Positions 28,161-37,762 of a stretch of DNA of 64,000 nucleotides are shown here, piece after piece. The DNA comes from Streptomyces griseoincarnatus (GTDB taxonomy: Bacteria; Actinomycetota; Actinomycetes; Streptomycetales; Streptomycetaceae), in the NCBI GenBank assembly GCA_014649575.1, contig BMTH01000001.1, forward strand, positions 558,001-622,000, given 5' to 3'. The position numbers and the translations under genes are program-made. Numbering within the stretch: position 1 is the stretch's first letter; each line of letters begins with the position of its first letter. The notes beneath the pieces are model-generated. The model was given only the letters and a program-made list of their open reading frames with translations. It ran no database searches and was not told the DNA's origin.

Positions 28161-29279
28161 ATGAGCGCCCTCGCGTTGTCCGTGCTCCTCTCGTTCGTGT
28201 CCGCCGTGGCGTACGCCGGGGGCGCGATCGTGCAGGAGCAGGTGGCGCTGTCGTCGTCCGGCGCGCGGCAGTACGCCCCGCTGCGCCGTCCGGCGTGGTG
28301 GGCCGCGGTCGCGCTGAACGGTCTGGGCGCGCTCCTGCACGTGGTGGCGCTGGCCTACGGCCCGCTGAGCCTGGTCCAGCCGCTGGGCGCCCTCACGATC
28401 GTGTTCGCGCTGCCGATGGCCGCGCTGTTCGTCGGCCGCAAGGCCGGGGCGACCGCCTGGCGGGGCGCCCTGATGGCGACGGTGGGTCTCGCGGGTCTGC
28501 TGGCGCTGGTCGGCGCGTCGGGCACGCAGTCGCTGGACGGCCCCCAGCGGCTCGCGGCGGCCGTGGGCACGGCGGCGGCGGTCGTGACGTTGCTGGTCGC
28601 GGCGCGCGCGGTGCACCGGCACCCGGCGGTGCGCAGCATCCTGCTGGCGACGGCCGCCGGTGTCGCGTTCGGCATGTCCTCCGTCTTCACCAAGACGGTC
28701 GCGGTGGACTGGACGGGCGGGGTGTCGGCGGGCGACCTGCCGTCCCTCGCGGTGATCGGTGTGCTGGCGACGGCGGGCATGCTGCTGTCGCAGGCGTCCT
28801 ACCGGGGCGCGGGCCTCGCGGCCCCGCTCGCGACGCTCACGGTGGTGAACCCGGTGGTGGCGGCGGCGGTCGGGATCACGATGTTCGGAGAGACCTTCCG
28901 GTACGGCACGGCCGGCACGGCGCTGGCGCTGAGCTGTGGGGTGGTGGCGGCGGGCGGCCTGATCCTGCTGACGACGGAGCGGCTGGCGCGGGAGGGCGCC
29001 GCGGTTCCCGTGCGGACGCGAGCCGTGGCCGCACCTGTCGCGACCGCCGGGCGGGAGGCGGAGGATGCCGCCGCCGAGCTGCTGCTGGCGGAGCTGAAGG
29101 TGCCGGAGGACGTCACGCTGCCGGAGGCCGTCCCCTCGCCGGCCACCGTGCCCGCGGCGGCCGCCGCGGGCACGGTGGACCCGGCGGCGGTGCCGGTCAT
29201 GCCGTACGCGCCCTTCTACGGCGGCCCGTACGTGCCGGTGCCGGCGGGCGACCGGCACCTCGCACGCGCCAGACCATGA
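28161..29279 (+). CDS. DMT/EamA family transporter
   Basis: This 372-residue membrane protein has about nine or ten helices and two EamA-like halves. The second half carries TLTVVNPVVAAAVGITMFGE, a common signature of the family. The last 90 residues are a soluble Ala/Val/Pro-rich tail with no recognisable domain. The substrate is unknown. The ATG follows GAGGAGCAGCCG. It converges on the Rpf-type hydrolase gene, and TGACCGCTCGCGTC is directly repeated 20 bases apart across the two stop codons (29277-29310). Confidence 0.82.
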   Translation: MSALALSVLLSFVSAVAYAGGAIVQEQVALSSSGARQYAPLRRPAWWAAVALNGLGALLHVVALAYGPLSLVQPLGALTIVFALPMAALFVGRKAGATAWRGALMATVGLAGLLALVGASGTQSLDGPQRLAAAVGTAAAVVTLLVAARAVHRHPAVRSILLATAAGVAFGMSSVFTKTVAVDWTGGVSAGDLPSLAVIGVLATAGMLLSQASYRGAGLAAPLATLTVVNPVVAAAVGITMFGETFRYGTAGTALALSCGVVAAGGLILLTTERLAREGAAVPVRTRAVAAPVATAGREAEDAAAELLLAELKVPEDVTLPEAVPSPATVPAAAAAGTVDPAAVPVMPYAPFYGGPYVPVPAGDRHLARARP

Positions 29280-29308
29280 CCGCTCGCGTCGAAGCTTGAC
29301 CGCTCGCG

Positions 29309-30998
<1,690 letters not shown>

Positions 30999-32438
30999 AT
31001 GAGCAGTTCAGCGCAGATCGGCGTCACCGGGCTCGCGGTCATGGGCCGCAACCTCGCACGCAATTTCGCCCGCAACGGCTACACGGTCGCGGTGCACAAC
31101 CGGACCGCGTCCCGCACGCATGCGCTGGTGGAGGAGTTCGGGCACGAGGGGAACTTCGTGGCGGCCGAGACGGCGAAGGAGTTCGTGGCGGCGCTGGAGC
31201 GCCCGCGACGCCTGGTCGTGATGGTGAAGGCCGGGGAGCCGACGGACGCGGTGATCGAGGAGTTCGCCCCGCTTCTGGAGCCCGGTGACATGATCATCGA
31301 CGGCGGAAACGCGCACTTCGTGGACACCCGCCGCCGGGAGCGGGCGCTGCGGGAGCAGGGCATCCACTTCGTCGGGATGGGCGTGTCCGGCGGTGAGGAG
31401 GGCGCGCTGAACGGCCCGAGCATCATGCCGGGCGGACCGAAGGAGTCGTACGACTCGCTGGGCCCGATGCTGGAGAAGATCTCCGCGAAGGCGAAGGACG
31501 GCTCGCCGTGCGTGACGCACGTGGGTCCGGACGGCGCCGGCCACTTCGTGAAGATGGTGCACAACGGCATCGAGTACGCGGACATGCAGCTGATCGGTGA
31601 GGCGTACCAGCTGCTGCGGGACGTCGCCGGGTACTCCCCCGCGCAGATCGCGGACATCTTCCGCACCTGGAACACGGGCCGGCTGGACTCGTACCTGATC
31701 GAGATCACCGCCGAAGTGCTGTCGCACGTGGACGCGGCGACGGGCAAGCCGTTCGTCGACGTGGTGGTGGACCAGGCGGAGCAGAAGGGCACGGGCCGCT
31801 GGACCGTGCAGATCGCCCTGGACCTGGGCGTGCCGGTCTCGGGCATCGCGGAGGCGGTGTTCGCCCGCTCGCTGTCGGGCCACGCGGCGCTGCGGGAGGC
31901 CTCGCAGGGCCTGGCGGGCCCGAAGCCGACGCCGATGAGCGAGACGGAGGCGTCGGCGTTCGCCGACCGGGTGGAGCAGGCGCTGTACGCGTCGAAGATC
32001 GTGTCGTACACCCAGGGCTTCCACCAGATCGCCGCCGGCAGCGAGGAGTACGGCTGGGACATCGACCTCGGCGCGGTGTCGGCGATCTGGCGCGACGGAT
32101 GCATCATCCGCGCGGCGTTCCTCGACCGTATCCGGGCCGCGTACGACACGCGGGCGGACCTGCCGAGCCTGCTGTCGGACGAGACGTTCGCCCGCGAGAT
32201 CGCGGAGGCGCAGGACGACTGGCGCGAGGTCCTGGTCGCGGCGACCCGCCAGGGCGTCCCGACGCCCGGCTTCGCGGCGGCCCTCGCCTACTACGACGCG
32301 CTCCGCGCGGAACGCCTCCCGGCGGCCCTGACCCAGGGCCAGAGGGACTACTTCGGCGCCCACACATACCGCCGCGCGGACCGCGACGGCTCCTTCCACA
32401 CGCTGTGGGGCGGGGACCGGTCGGAGGTCTCGGCGTAA
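30999..32438 (+). CDS. gnd: 6-phosphogluconate dehydrogenase, decarboxylating
   Basis: From the ATG at 30999, preceded by AGGAG, this is a 479-residue enzyme of the long homodimeric type. It has the nucleotide motif GVTGLAVMGRNLARNFARNG and the substrate signature IIDGGNAHFVDT, with GVSGGEEGA and HFVKMVHNGIEY around the catalytic Lys. It converts 6-phosphogluconate to ribulose-5-phosphate with NADP reduction in the pentose phosphate pathway. It stands alone. The very C-terminal YRRADRDGSFHTLWGGDR is typical of the family, so it is complete. Confidence 0.95.
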   Translation: MSSSAQIGVTGLAVMGRNLARNFARNGYTVAVHNRTASRTHALVEEFGHEGNFVAAETAKEFVAALERPRRLVVMVKAGEPTDAVIEEFAPLLEPGDMIIDGGNAHFVDTRRRERALREQGIHFVGMGVSGGEEGALNGPSIMPGGPKESYDSLGPMLEKISAKAKDGSPCVTHVGPDGAGHFVKMVHNGIEYADMQLIGEAYQLLRDVAGYSPAQIADIFRTWNTGRLDSYLIEITAEVLSHVDAATGKPFVDVVVDQAEQKGTGRWTVQIALDLGVPVSGIAEAVFARSLSGHAALREASQGLAGPKPTPMSETEASAFADRVEQALYASKIVSYTQGFHQIAAGSEEYGWDIDLGAVSAIWRDGCIIRAAFLDRIRAAYDTRADLPSLLSDETFAREIAEAQDDWREVLVAATRQGVPTPGFAAALAYYDALRAERLPAALTQGQRDYFGAHTYRRADRDGSFHTLWGGDRSEVSA

Positions 32439-32474
32439 GGGTAAGGGCCGGCCCTCTCCCGACCGTGCGGGCGG

Positions 32475-32564
32475 GTGGGGGCGGGCCGCGCGGTTCCCCG
32501 CGCCCCTCCGGGCGCGGTGGCGTCCCCCTCAAGGGGCGCGGGGAACTGCGCGAACAACCCCCAC
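32475..32564. repeat. streptomycete REP-like inverted repeat
   Basis: Two near-perfect 33-base arms (32475-32507 and 32532-32564) contain the recurrent streptomycete sequence GGTTCCCCGCGCCCCT and its complement. Elements of this kind are scattered through streptomycete intergenic regions, often between converging genes, and may act as terminators. It sits just after gnd. Confidence 0.75.
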
Positions 32565-32584
32565 GCCCCGCACCTGCGGAAACC

Positions 32585-32839
32585 TCAAGTGAGCGGAGGC
32601 CCAGGCTCCGGACTCGGCACCGGCTCCGGCCCCGGAGGAATCGGAGACGGCGACGGCTCAGGCGGCGGCCCCGGCTGCGGCGGATTTGGCCCGGGCGGCT
32701 GGGGCCCAGGCCCGGGCGGCGGCTGCGGCGGCTCAGGAGCAGGCCCCGGCTCAGGGGGCGACGGCTGTGCGGGATCCGGCCCTGGAGCGGGACCGGGCGT
32801 GGGCCCCGGCGGCACAGGATCCGGGTTCGGGTTCGTCAT
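32585..32839 (-). CDS. proline-rich low-complexity small protein
   Basis: From the ATG at 32839, with GGAGGA nine bases upstream, this is an 84-residue protein made almost wholly of Pro, Gly, Glu, Ser and Gln in PxP-type repeats. It begins MTNPNPDP. It has no signal peptide, membrane helix or fold. The good ribosome site and lack of stops favour a real gene, but the repetitive sequence could also keep a frame open by chance. It may be an intrinsically disordered linker or surface protein. Confidence 0.55.
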   Translation of the reverse strand: MTNPNPDPVPPGPTPGPAPGPDPAQPSPPEPGPAPEPPQPPPGPGPQPPGPNPPQPGPPPEPSPSPIPPGPEPVPSPEPGPPLT

Positions 32840-32982
32840 GACGCGTGTCCTCCGACCGTCCGGTCGACGTGACGTGTGCTCCGGACTACTTCCCCGCATA
32901 CCCGACGGCACCGCGCACAGTCACCCGGGTCACCCGGGCGCGTGACGCGGGGACGCCCGCCCGGCCGTCCCCGACGTACCCC

Positions 32983-33327
32983 TCAGAACCGCCCGGGATG
33001 CGCGGCAAGCCACTCCTTTGCCGCGCGCAGCAACGCCGGATCGGCCGCGGGCGCTTCCTCCGGATGCCGCGCGGCCCACCGGACGACGTACGGACACAGC
33101 GGCGCGACGACGACATCCTCGCGAGCCGCGAGGGCGTACAGCTCACGGGCGAGCGACCCGGCGATGCCCTTGCCCTCATGGGCGGGCTCGACGACGGTGT
33201 GCACCGGCACCAGAGCAGGGGCCGGCTCGTCGAGAACGAAGTACTCGATCCGCCCGACGACCTCACCGTCCGCGACCGCCTCGAGGCGCCCGGCGTCCCG
33301 GTCGTCGCGGATCTCGATCCCGTCCAT
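32983..33327 (-). CDS. small GCN5-related acetyltransferase (NATD1/YjdJ type)
   Basis: From the ATG at 33327, with GGGGAG eight bases upstream, this is a 114-residue protein. It has the short GNAT core: VHTVVEPAHEGKGIAGSLAR is the acetyl-CoA loop and VVAPLCPYVVRWAARHPE is the family's C-terminal signature. Members are about 90-115 residues and their acceptors are unknown. It follows panD by about 40 bases in the same direction. Confidence 0.82.
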   Translation of the reverse strand: MDGIEIRDDRDAGRLEAVADGEVVGRIEYFVLDEPAPALVPVHTVVEPAHEGKGIAGSLARELYALAAREDVVVAPLCPYVVRWAARHPEEAPAADPALLRAAKEWLAAHPGRF

Positions 33328-33369
33328 ACCCGTCACTCCCCTGTTCTTCGGTTGTCGCCCCGACGCCGC

Positions 33370-33798
33370 TCACGCCGTGGCCGTGGCCACCGCCTGCGGG
33401 CTGCGCTCCTGGTCCGATCCGGGTACCGGCTCGGAGGGGTCGGCACCGAGGGCGACGATCCGGTTGCCGGCGTCCACATGGACGACGCGCGGTTCCAGTG
33501 CCCGCGCCTCGGCGTCGGTCACCTGGGCGTAGCTGATGATGATCACGAGGTCACCCGGGTGCACGAGGTGGGCGGCGGCCCCGTTGATGCCGATCACACC
33601 GGACCCGCGCTCCCCCTCGATGACGTAGGTCTCGAGCCGGGCGCCGTTGGTGATGTCGACGATGTGCACGAGCTCACCGGGCAGCAGATCGGCGGCGTCG
33701 AGCAGGTCCGCGTCGATCGTCACGGACCCCACGTAGTGCAGGTCGGCCTGGGTGACGGTGGCACGGTGGATCTTGGACTTGAACATGGTGCGCAGCAT
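33370..33798 (-). CDS. panD: aspartate 1-decarboxylase
   Basis: This 142-residue proenzyme matches PanD, beginning [17 protein letters not shown]. The self-cleavage site Gly-Ser is present in HYVGSVTID (Gly24-Ser25), which yields the pyruvoyl group. The enzyme makes beta-alanine for pantothenate and coenzyme A. The last 25 residues are a streptomycete-type extension. No other pan genes are nearby. The ribosome site is AGGAG. Confidence 0.95.
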   Translation of the reverse strand: MLRTMFKSKIHRATVTQADLHYVGSVTIDADLLDAADLLPGELVHIVDITNGARLETYVIEGERGSGVIGINGAAAHLVHPGDLVIIISYAQVTDAEARALEPRVVHVDAGNRIVALGADPSEPVPGSDQERSPQAVATATA

Positions 33799-34149
33799 GT
33801 CGGACTCCTGGAGGACGGCTCCCTGCCTGCTTTGTGCAGGTCAAGGGCGTTGTTCACTGTACACCGGCACTTGTCGGACTCGAAGATTCCGAGGAACATC
33901 GATCCCACTCGGGCAAGAAGGCTCCTCGCCTGCGCTTCCGTCCGATCCAGACTGTCGCACCATGGCCGGCCAGGCACCGACCCGAACCTCAGTCCCGGAA
34001 TGCGTGCGGACTCATGCTGACCAGATGCTGACTTGTCTGACGATGCGCCAGGCCCGGGGCGCCCTGGTCCGCGCGGCCATCACCGAAGCCAGGTACTAGG
34101 TGGCCGATGCGGTCACCGCCTGACAGCGCTTGGCGGAGTGCCGTAGGCC
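33799..34149. other. upstream region of panD with no clear gene
   Basis: CCTGC-TTTGT-GCAGG (33824-33838) is a small inverted repeat in the panD leader. A short plus-strand frame ending at 34099 resembles the tail of a larger protein but cannot be assigned. Nothing else is recognisable. Confidence 0.4.
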
Positions 34150-34645
34150 TCATGGGGCTCCGCCGCGCGGCGGCGTCATCAGGTCCCGGGTCGGACGACC
34201 ACCGCCAGGTCCTCCATTCGTCCCGGTGGCGACGGCGCGGGCGGGTGCCTCACGGTCTCCGGTGGCCAGCACCGGCCGTACGCCCAGACGCCGTAGCCGG
34301 TCCACGGCCCGGTAGCTGCCCGGCCTCAGTACGTCTCCGACCTCGACGAGCGCCGCGGTCACACCGTCGACGCGGATCACGACGGGCGTGTGGGCGGCCG
34401 TCTCGGCTGCGGACAGTGCGTCGTCCAGGGGTGCGGGCAGCTCGTCGTCCGGGGCCAGCACCTCCACCAGCCGTCCGTCGACGTTCCCGCGCACGCCGCG
34501 TCCCGGCAGTGCCGCGAAGCCGGTCATGTCCGGCAGCGTGCCGTCCGGTGCGGTGCGTCGGCGTGGGCCGTCACGGCCTGGCCCAGCGGGTGCTCGGAGC
34601 CCTGCTCGACCGCGCCCGCCAGCCTGATCGCCCGTTCGCCCGCGC
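34150..34645 (-). pseudogene. heavy-metal P-type ATPase remnant, frameshifted
   Basis: The minus strand encodes two adjoining pieces in different frames. One is RLAGAVEQGSEHPLGQAV, the SEHPL motif of copper/heavy-metal P-type ATPases. The other is TGFAALPGRGVRGNVDGRLV, followed by a phosphorylation-domain tail with LRRLGVRPVLATGDRE. The phosphorylation DKTGT, membrane helices and C terminus are missing and a frameshift near 34540 separates the pieces. It is a decayed fragment. Confidence 0.7.
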
Positions 34646-34775
34646 CCTGGCCCAGGAACCGCGCGAGCCGCTCCTGGACGAACCCACCAACCACCTCGGC
34701 ATCCAGCACCAGCTCGACCTGATGGACCTGATCGCCGCTCTCGCCTCGGAACCCGGCCTGCTCTCCCGCCCCTGA
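34643..34775 (+). pseudogene. ABC transporter ATPase C-terminal remnant
   Basis: The plus strand reads [20 protein letters not shown] then HQLDLMDLIAALASEP and a stop. This is the Walker B to H-loop approach of a siderophore/B12-type ABC ATPase. Walker A and signature are absent. It directly abuts the P-type ATPase remnant in the opposite direction. The intact importer ATPase at 45376-46176 has a very similar segment, so this may be what is left of a second importer. Confidence 0.65.
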
Positions 34776-34841
34776 CCTCGGGCCATCACCCTGCCGGGCT
34801 GTTCCGGACGCATGACGCGGCGGTCATGGTGGGAGCGCGCC

Positions 34842-35525
34842 TCACCTCAGCCCGCAGTCACCGCACTTCGAGCCCTCCGGCGCACGGTAGTAGAGGCAGC
34901 AACTCCGGCGCCGGAACGCGAGATCGGGGCCGGTGAGCACTCCGGTGCCGGCCAGGCGTCCGGTGTCCAGCAGCGCGGTCGTGAGGTCGGTGAGCGGTCC
35001 GCGCACCGCTGGACGGAGTGCCAGCAGGGCGTGGGCCGCCCCGGCGAGCGCCGACGCCGAGTTGCCGTCCAGCAGGCGTGGCGCGATCTTGACGCGCAGT
35101 CCGTCGGCCAGTGCCGACAGGTGGCCCGTCACCTGCGCGTACAGGGCGCCGACGGGACCGCCGGCGAGCCGGTCGGCGTACCAGCCGACGGGGCGGGGCA
35201 CCCGGAGAGCCGGTCCGTCGTCGGCCCGCTCCAGTTCCTTCAGGTCGAGGACGATGCCGTGCAGGACGACACAGGCCAGAGCCGGTGACCAGAGGCGGGC
35301 GGCGTGACCGAGTTGGGCGATGGAGACGTCGACGCGCGGCTCCGCGGTTCGGTGACGGCGTGCGACGGCTTCGGCGAGGTCGGTGCAACCCGCCGCGTAG
35401 GAGCGGGCGACCGGGTGCCAGCCGGCGTCCGGTCCGCCGAACCGCAGGGTGAAGAAGCCGCCGAGGCTCGCCACGTCATGAAGGGCGGCGCCGACGGACG
35501 CCGTTGAGGCACGTGCTTCGTTCAC
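34842..35525 (-). CDS. FhuF-type [2Fe-2S] reductase in the B12-controlled cluster
   Basis: From the GTG at 35525 this is a 227-residue soluble protein ending in the FhuF cluster motif RRRSCCLYYRAP then CGDC (CC-x10-C-x2-C). FhuF proteins reduce ferric siderophore complexes in the cytoplasm to free the metal. It lies 35 bases after the ferredoxin-like gene, which is headed by a cobalamin riboswitch, so both should be repressed by B12. That linkage points to a cobalt or corrinoid complex rather than an iron siderophore, but this is inference. Confidence 0.8.
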   Translation of the reverse strand: MNEARASTASVGAALHDVASLGGFFTLRFGGPDAGWHPVARSYAAGCTDLAEAVARRHRTAEPRVDVSIAQLGHAARLWSPALACVVLHGIVLDLKELERADDGPALRVPRPVGWYADRLAGGPVGALYAQVTGHLSALADGLRVKIAPRLLDGNSASALAGAAHALLALRPAVRGPLTDLTTALLDTGRLAGTGVLTGPDLAFRRRSCCLYYRAPEGSKCGDCGLR

Positions 35526-35560
35526 AGTTCCCGTCCTGCCTCCCTTCTCGGTCCGTACGG

Positions 35561-35965
35561 TCAGGAGGCCGTACGCCGTCGCGGCGGCGTGATGGTGTAC
35601 AGGTCGAGGATGTCCGGCCGGGGCGCCACGCCCGGTCCGCCCGCGCGTGCCCAGGCGGCGATGTCCTCGGTGGCATCCGGGTCGTTGACCAGTCCGAGCC
35701 AGACGGGCCGGGCGCCCGCGGCCCGGCCCTCGGCGGAGGGCTGGACGACGATGACGTTGGCGTGTTCGCAGACGTCGAGGCAGGCGGACACCCGCACTGG
35801 CACCTGAGAGCGCAGACGTGCCGTCTGGGCCGCGTGGTCGACTCCGGTCACTTTGGGGCTGCCGCAGCAGCAGTCGCGGCATACGACGACGCGGCACGGC
35901 ACGGGGGCGGCTGCCGCCTCGGTCCTCGCGTCGTCGGTCGTTCGTCCGGTCGGCGTTGCGGGCAT
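35561..35965 (-). CDS. thioredoxin-like [2Fe-2S] ferredoxin
   Basis: From the ATG at 35965 this is a 134-residue protein with VVVCRDCCCG near residue 28 and SACLDVCEHANVIVVQP near residue 60. These place the four cluster cysteines of thioredoxin-like ferredoxins (CbiW/NuoE-C-terminal type). Proteins of this kind occur beside cobalt-chelatase and cobalamin genes and are thought to supply electrons. It is the first gene after the minus-strand cobalamin riboswitch and could donate electrons to the FhuF-type protein after it. Confidence 0.82.
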   Translation of the reverse strand: MPATPTGRTTDDARTEAAAAPVPCRVVVCRDCCCGSPKVTGVDHAAQTARLRSQVPVRVSACLDVCEHANVIVVQPSAEGRAAGARPVWLGLVNDPDATEDIAAWARAGGPGVAPRPDILDLYTITPPRRRTAS

Positions 35966-36019
35966 GCGGTGCCGTCCCTCTCTCCGGGGAGATCCGCCCC
36001 GGTGGTCCGTCGAGGTGGC

Positions 36020-36180
36020 GACCGCGTGAGTCTCCTGGCTCTCGGGTCGATGCGGTCTCCCGGCCTTGCCACCCGTTGCCGGGCAGTGGCCTGTCGGGAG
36101 GCGTTCGCCGATCACAGTGGCGGGACCGCGCCGGAATCTCACCGGCTTCCTCGTTCCGCCGTCGCCTTGTCAGCGGCCAT
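36020..36180 (-). promoter_or_regulatory. cobalamin riboswitch (minus strand)
   Basis: Read 5' to 3' on the minus strand, the order of conserved parts is GGAAGCCGGTGAGATTCCGG (36150-36131 region), CCCGCCACTGTGA, the B12 box GCCACTG (36090-36084), a GCAAGGCCGGGAG segment, and GAGCCAGGAGACTC (near 36040-36028). These are the core elements of cobalamin riboswitches. It ends about 60 bases before the ferredoxin gene, so B12 should shut off the ferredoxin-FhuF pair. Confidence 0.93.
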
Positions 36181-36224
36181 CATCCCATCCCGGGACGCCG
36201 GGCCCGCTCGCCCGGTGCCGGCCG

Positions 36225-37205
36225 TCAGTCGGTTTCCTGGGCGTGCGGGGCCGTGGCGGGCGGATGGGTCGGACGGTCCCGTCCGCCGTCCCGCCCGGAC
36301 ACCGCCACGACGACCAGCCCGACGACGACGGCTCCGGCCGCCACCCGTCCCGCCGCCCGCAGCCACCATCCCGGCCGGGCCGCGCCCCCGCCGAGCGGTC
36401 CCAGCCGCTCGGCCCGCCGGGCCGGCCTCAGCAGACGTAGCAACAGCAGCACCGCCACCGGCAGTTGCAACAGCCACAGGACGGTGCGCGGCCACTCCCC
36501 GTACCAGACGTTGGTCCCGTACAGCAGGGTGTGCCAGACGCTCAGCACGTACACGACGATCACGAAACGGTGCATCCGGCGCCAGGTGTTCGCCCCGATG
36601 CGGTGCCGGACGTAGAACAACAGCCCCAGCGGAATCGCCAGATACAGGGCGCCCTGACCGATCGGGATGGCGACCTGGCCGGTTCCGGAGTCGTACCAGC
36701 CCGGCACGAAGGTGTCCGCGAAGGCCACCCACAGCCGCTCCGCCCAGTCCACCTTCGTCTCGTAGCGGACGAGTTCCGCCGCGAACATCAACGCGTGCGC
36801 GAACATCAGCGCCATGGTCGTCAGGCTCGTGGTGCGGTGCCAGCGCTCCAGCACCGGGCGGGAGACCGGCAACCGGGCGGGGCGCGGCCCCGACAGCAAC
36901 AGGCCCAGCATGACCGTGCCCCAGGCCCACAGCAGGGCGGACCAGCCGAACGCCTGGCTGAGCAGATACATCCAGTAGGTGCCGGGATCGTCCATGAACG
37001 GCATCACCGCGACGGTGTCCGACTCGCCCGACTCCATGCGCGCCCACAGGAGGGCGAACACGAGCACCGTGACCACCACCGCCGCGCCGGCGTCGGGCAG
37101 GGCGGCCCGCAGATCACCGCGCAGAGCGACGCGGTGACCGGGAGGCCGTTGCCTTCCGGCCGGGGCCACCGCCCCGTCCTCGTCCGGCCTCGTGTCCGAC
37201 GTCAT
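36225..37205 (-). CDS. ferric-reductase-like transmembrane protein
   Basis: From the ATG at 37205, preceded by GGGAGG, this is a 326-residue membrane protein with about seven helices. Heme-ligand histidines of the ferric reductase domain appear in LMFAHALMFAAELV and RRMHRFVIVVYVLSVWHTLL. No flavin/NAD(P)H reductase domain is fused, so electrons must come from another protein. Its gene sits between two B12-controlled units with its own structured leader. It may reduce metal complexes at the membrane. The C-terminal tail is short and charged. Confidence 0.8.
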   Translation of the reverse strand: MTSDTRPDEDGAVAPAGRQRPPGHRVALRGDLRAALPDAGAAVVVTVLVFALLWARMESGESDTVAVMPFMDDPGTYWMYLLSQAFGWSALLWAWGTVMLGLLLSGPRPARLPVSRPVLERWHRTTSLTTMALMFAHALMFAAELVRYETKVDWAERLWVAFADTFVPGWYDSGTGQVAIPIGQGALYLAIPLGLLFYVRHRIGANTWRRMHRFVIVVYVLSVWHTLLYGTNVWYGEWPRTVLWLLQLPVAVLLLLRLLRPARRAERLGPLGGGAARPGWWLRAAGRVAAGAVVVGLVVVAVSGRDGGRDRPTHPPATAPHAQETD

Positions 37206-37269
37206 CAGGGGGCCTCCCGGGCACGGGGCACCGCGGCAGCGGTGCGCAGGTGACGTGAGGCAACAAGTC

Positions 37270-37360
37270 TGGCTGACGGGGCAGTGATCCCCCGAGGCGC
37301 AATCCGGCCAGAGCCGCAGCGACAACTGGCCGGGAAGGCACCTGGTTTCCGCCTCCCCTC
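37270..37360 (-). promoter_or_regulatory. structured leader of the ferric-reductase-like gene
   Basis: Three hairpins lie in a row. A GGGG/CCCC stem encloses CAGTGAT (37279-37293), a perfect 8-bp stem joins 37304-37311 to 37326-37333, and a GGAA/TTCC stem follows. On the minus strand the order GGAAACCAGGTG, then ATCACTG, then CAGCCAGA loosely echoes cobalamin riboswitch parts, but the core CCCGCCACTG is not present. It may be a diverged riboswitch or another leader. Confidence 0.35.
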
Positions 37361-37420
37361 CACATTCAGGACAACCGTCGAAGCCCCACTGTCGCGGATG
37401 TACGAGCGGGCCTACGCTGA

Positions 37421-37634
37421 GGCACGCAGTCGGTTCGTGCCGCCCGTCCGACCGGACTCCCGGCGGCGCGACGCAAGAGGGAACCCGGTGCGAATCCGGG
37501 ACTGTCCCGCAGCGGTGAGTGGGAACGAAAGCCGTCGGTGTCACTGGGCCCGCGCCAGGGCCGGGGAAGAGACGGCCGGTAGGCGTCCGCCCTTTCGGCG
37601 GACGAGCCCGCGAGTCCGAAGACCTGCCACTGCG
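37421..37634 (+). promoter_or_regulatory. cobalamin riboswitch of the five-gene operon
   Basis: The conserved core GGGAACCCGGTGCGAATCC leads into GACTGTCCCGCAGCGGTGAG (37479-37519), then CACTGG (37542-37547), GGGGAAG, and GAGTCCGAAGACCTGCC (37612-37628). Flanking CGCAGT (37425-37430) and ACTGCG (37629-37634) can form the closing stem. A 7-bp GC hairpin follows at 37634-37652 and may be the expression platform. The next gene starts at 37763. Confidence 0.93.
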
Positions 37635-37762
37635 CCCGCGTCCCGCGCGGGCTGTGCACGTGACCTCGTGGACTGGGTCGGCGGTACGGGCGGTCGTACG
37701 TCGTGCGGGTGGCCGCGCCTCCTTCCTGTCACTGTCCAAGGACCGGTACGGAGGAGGATGCT

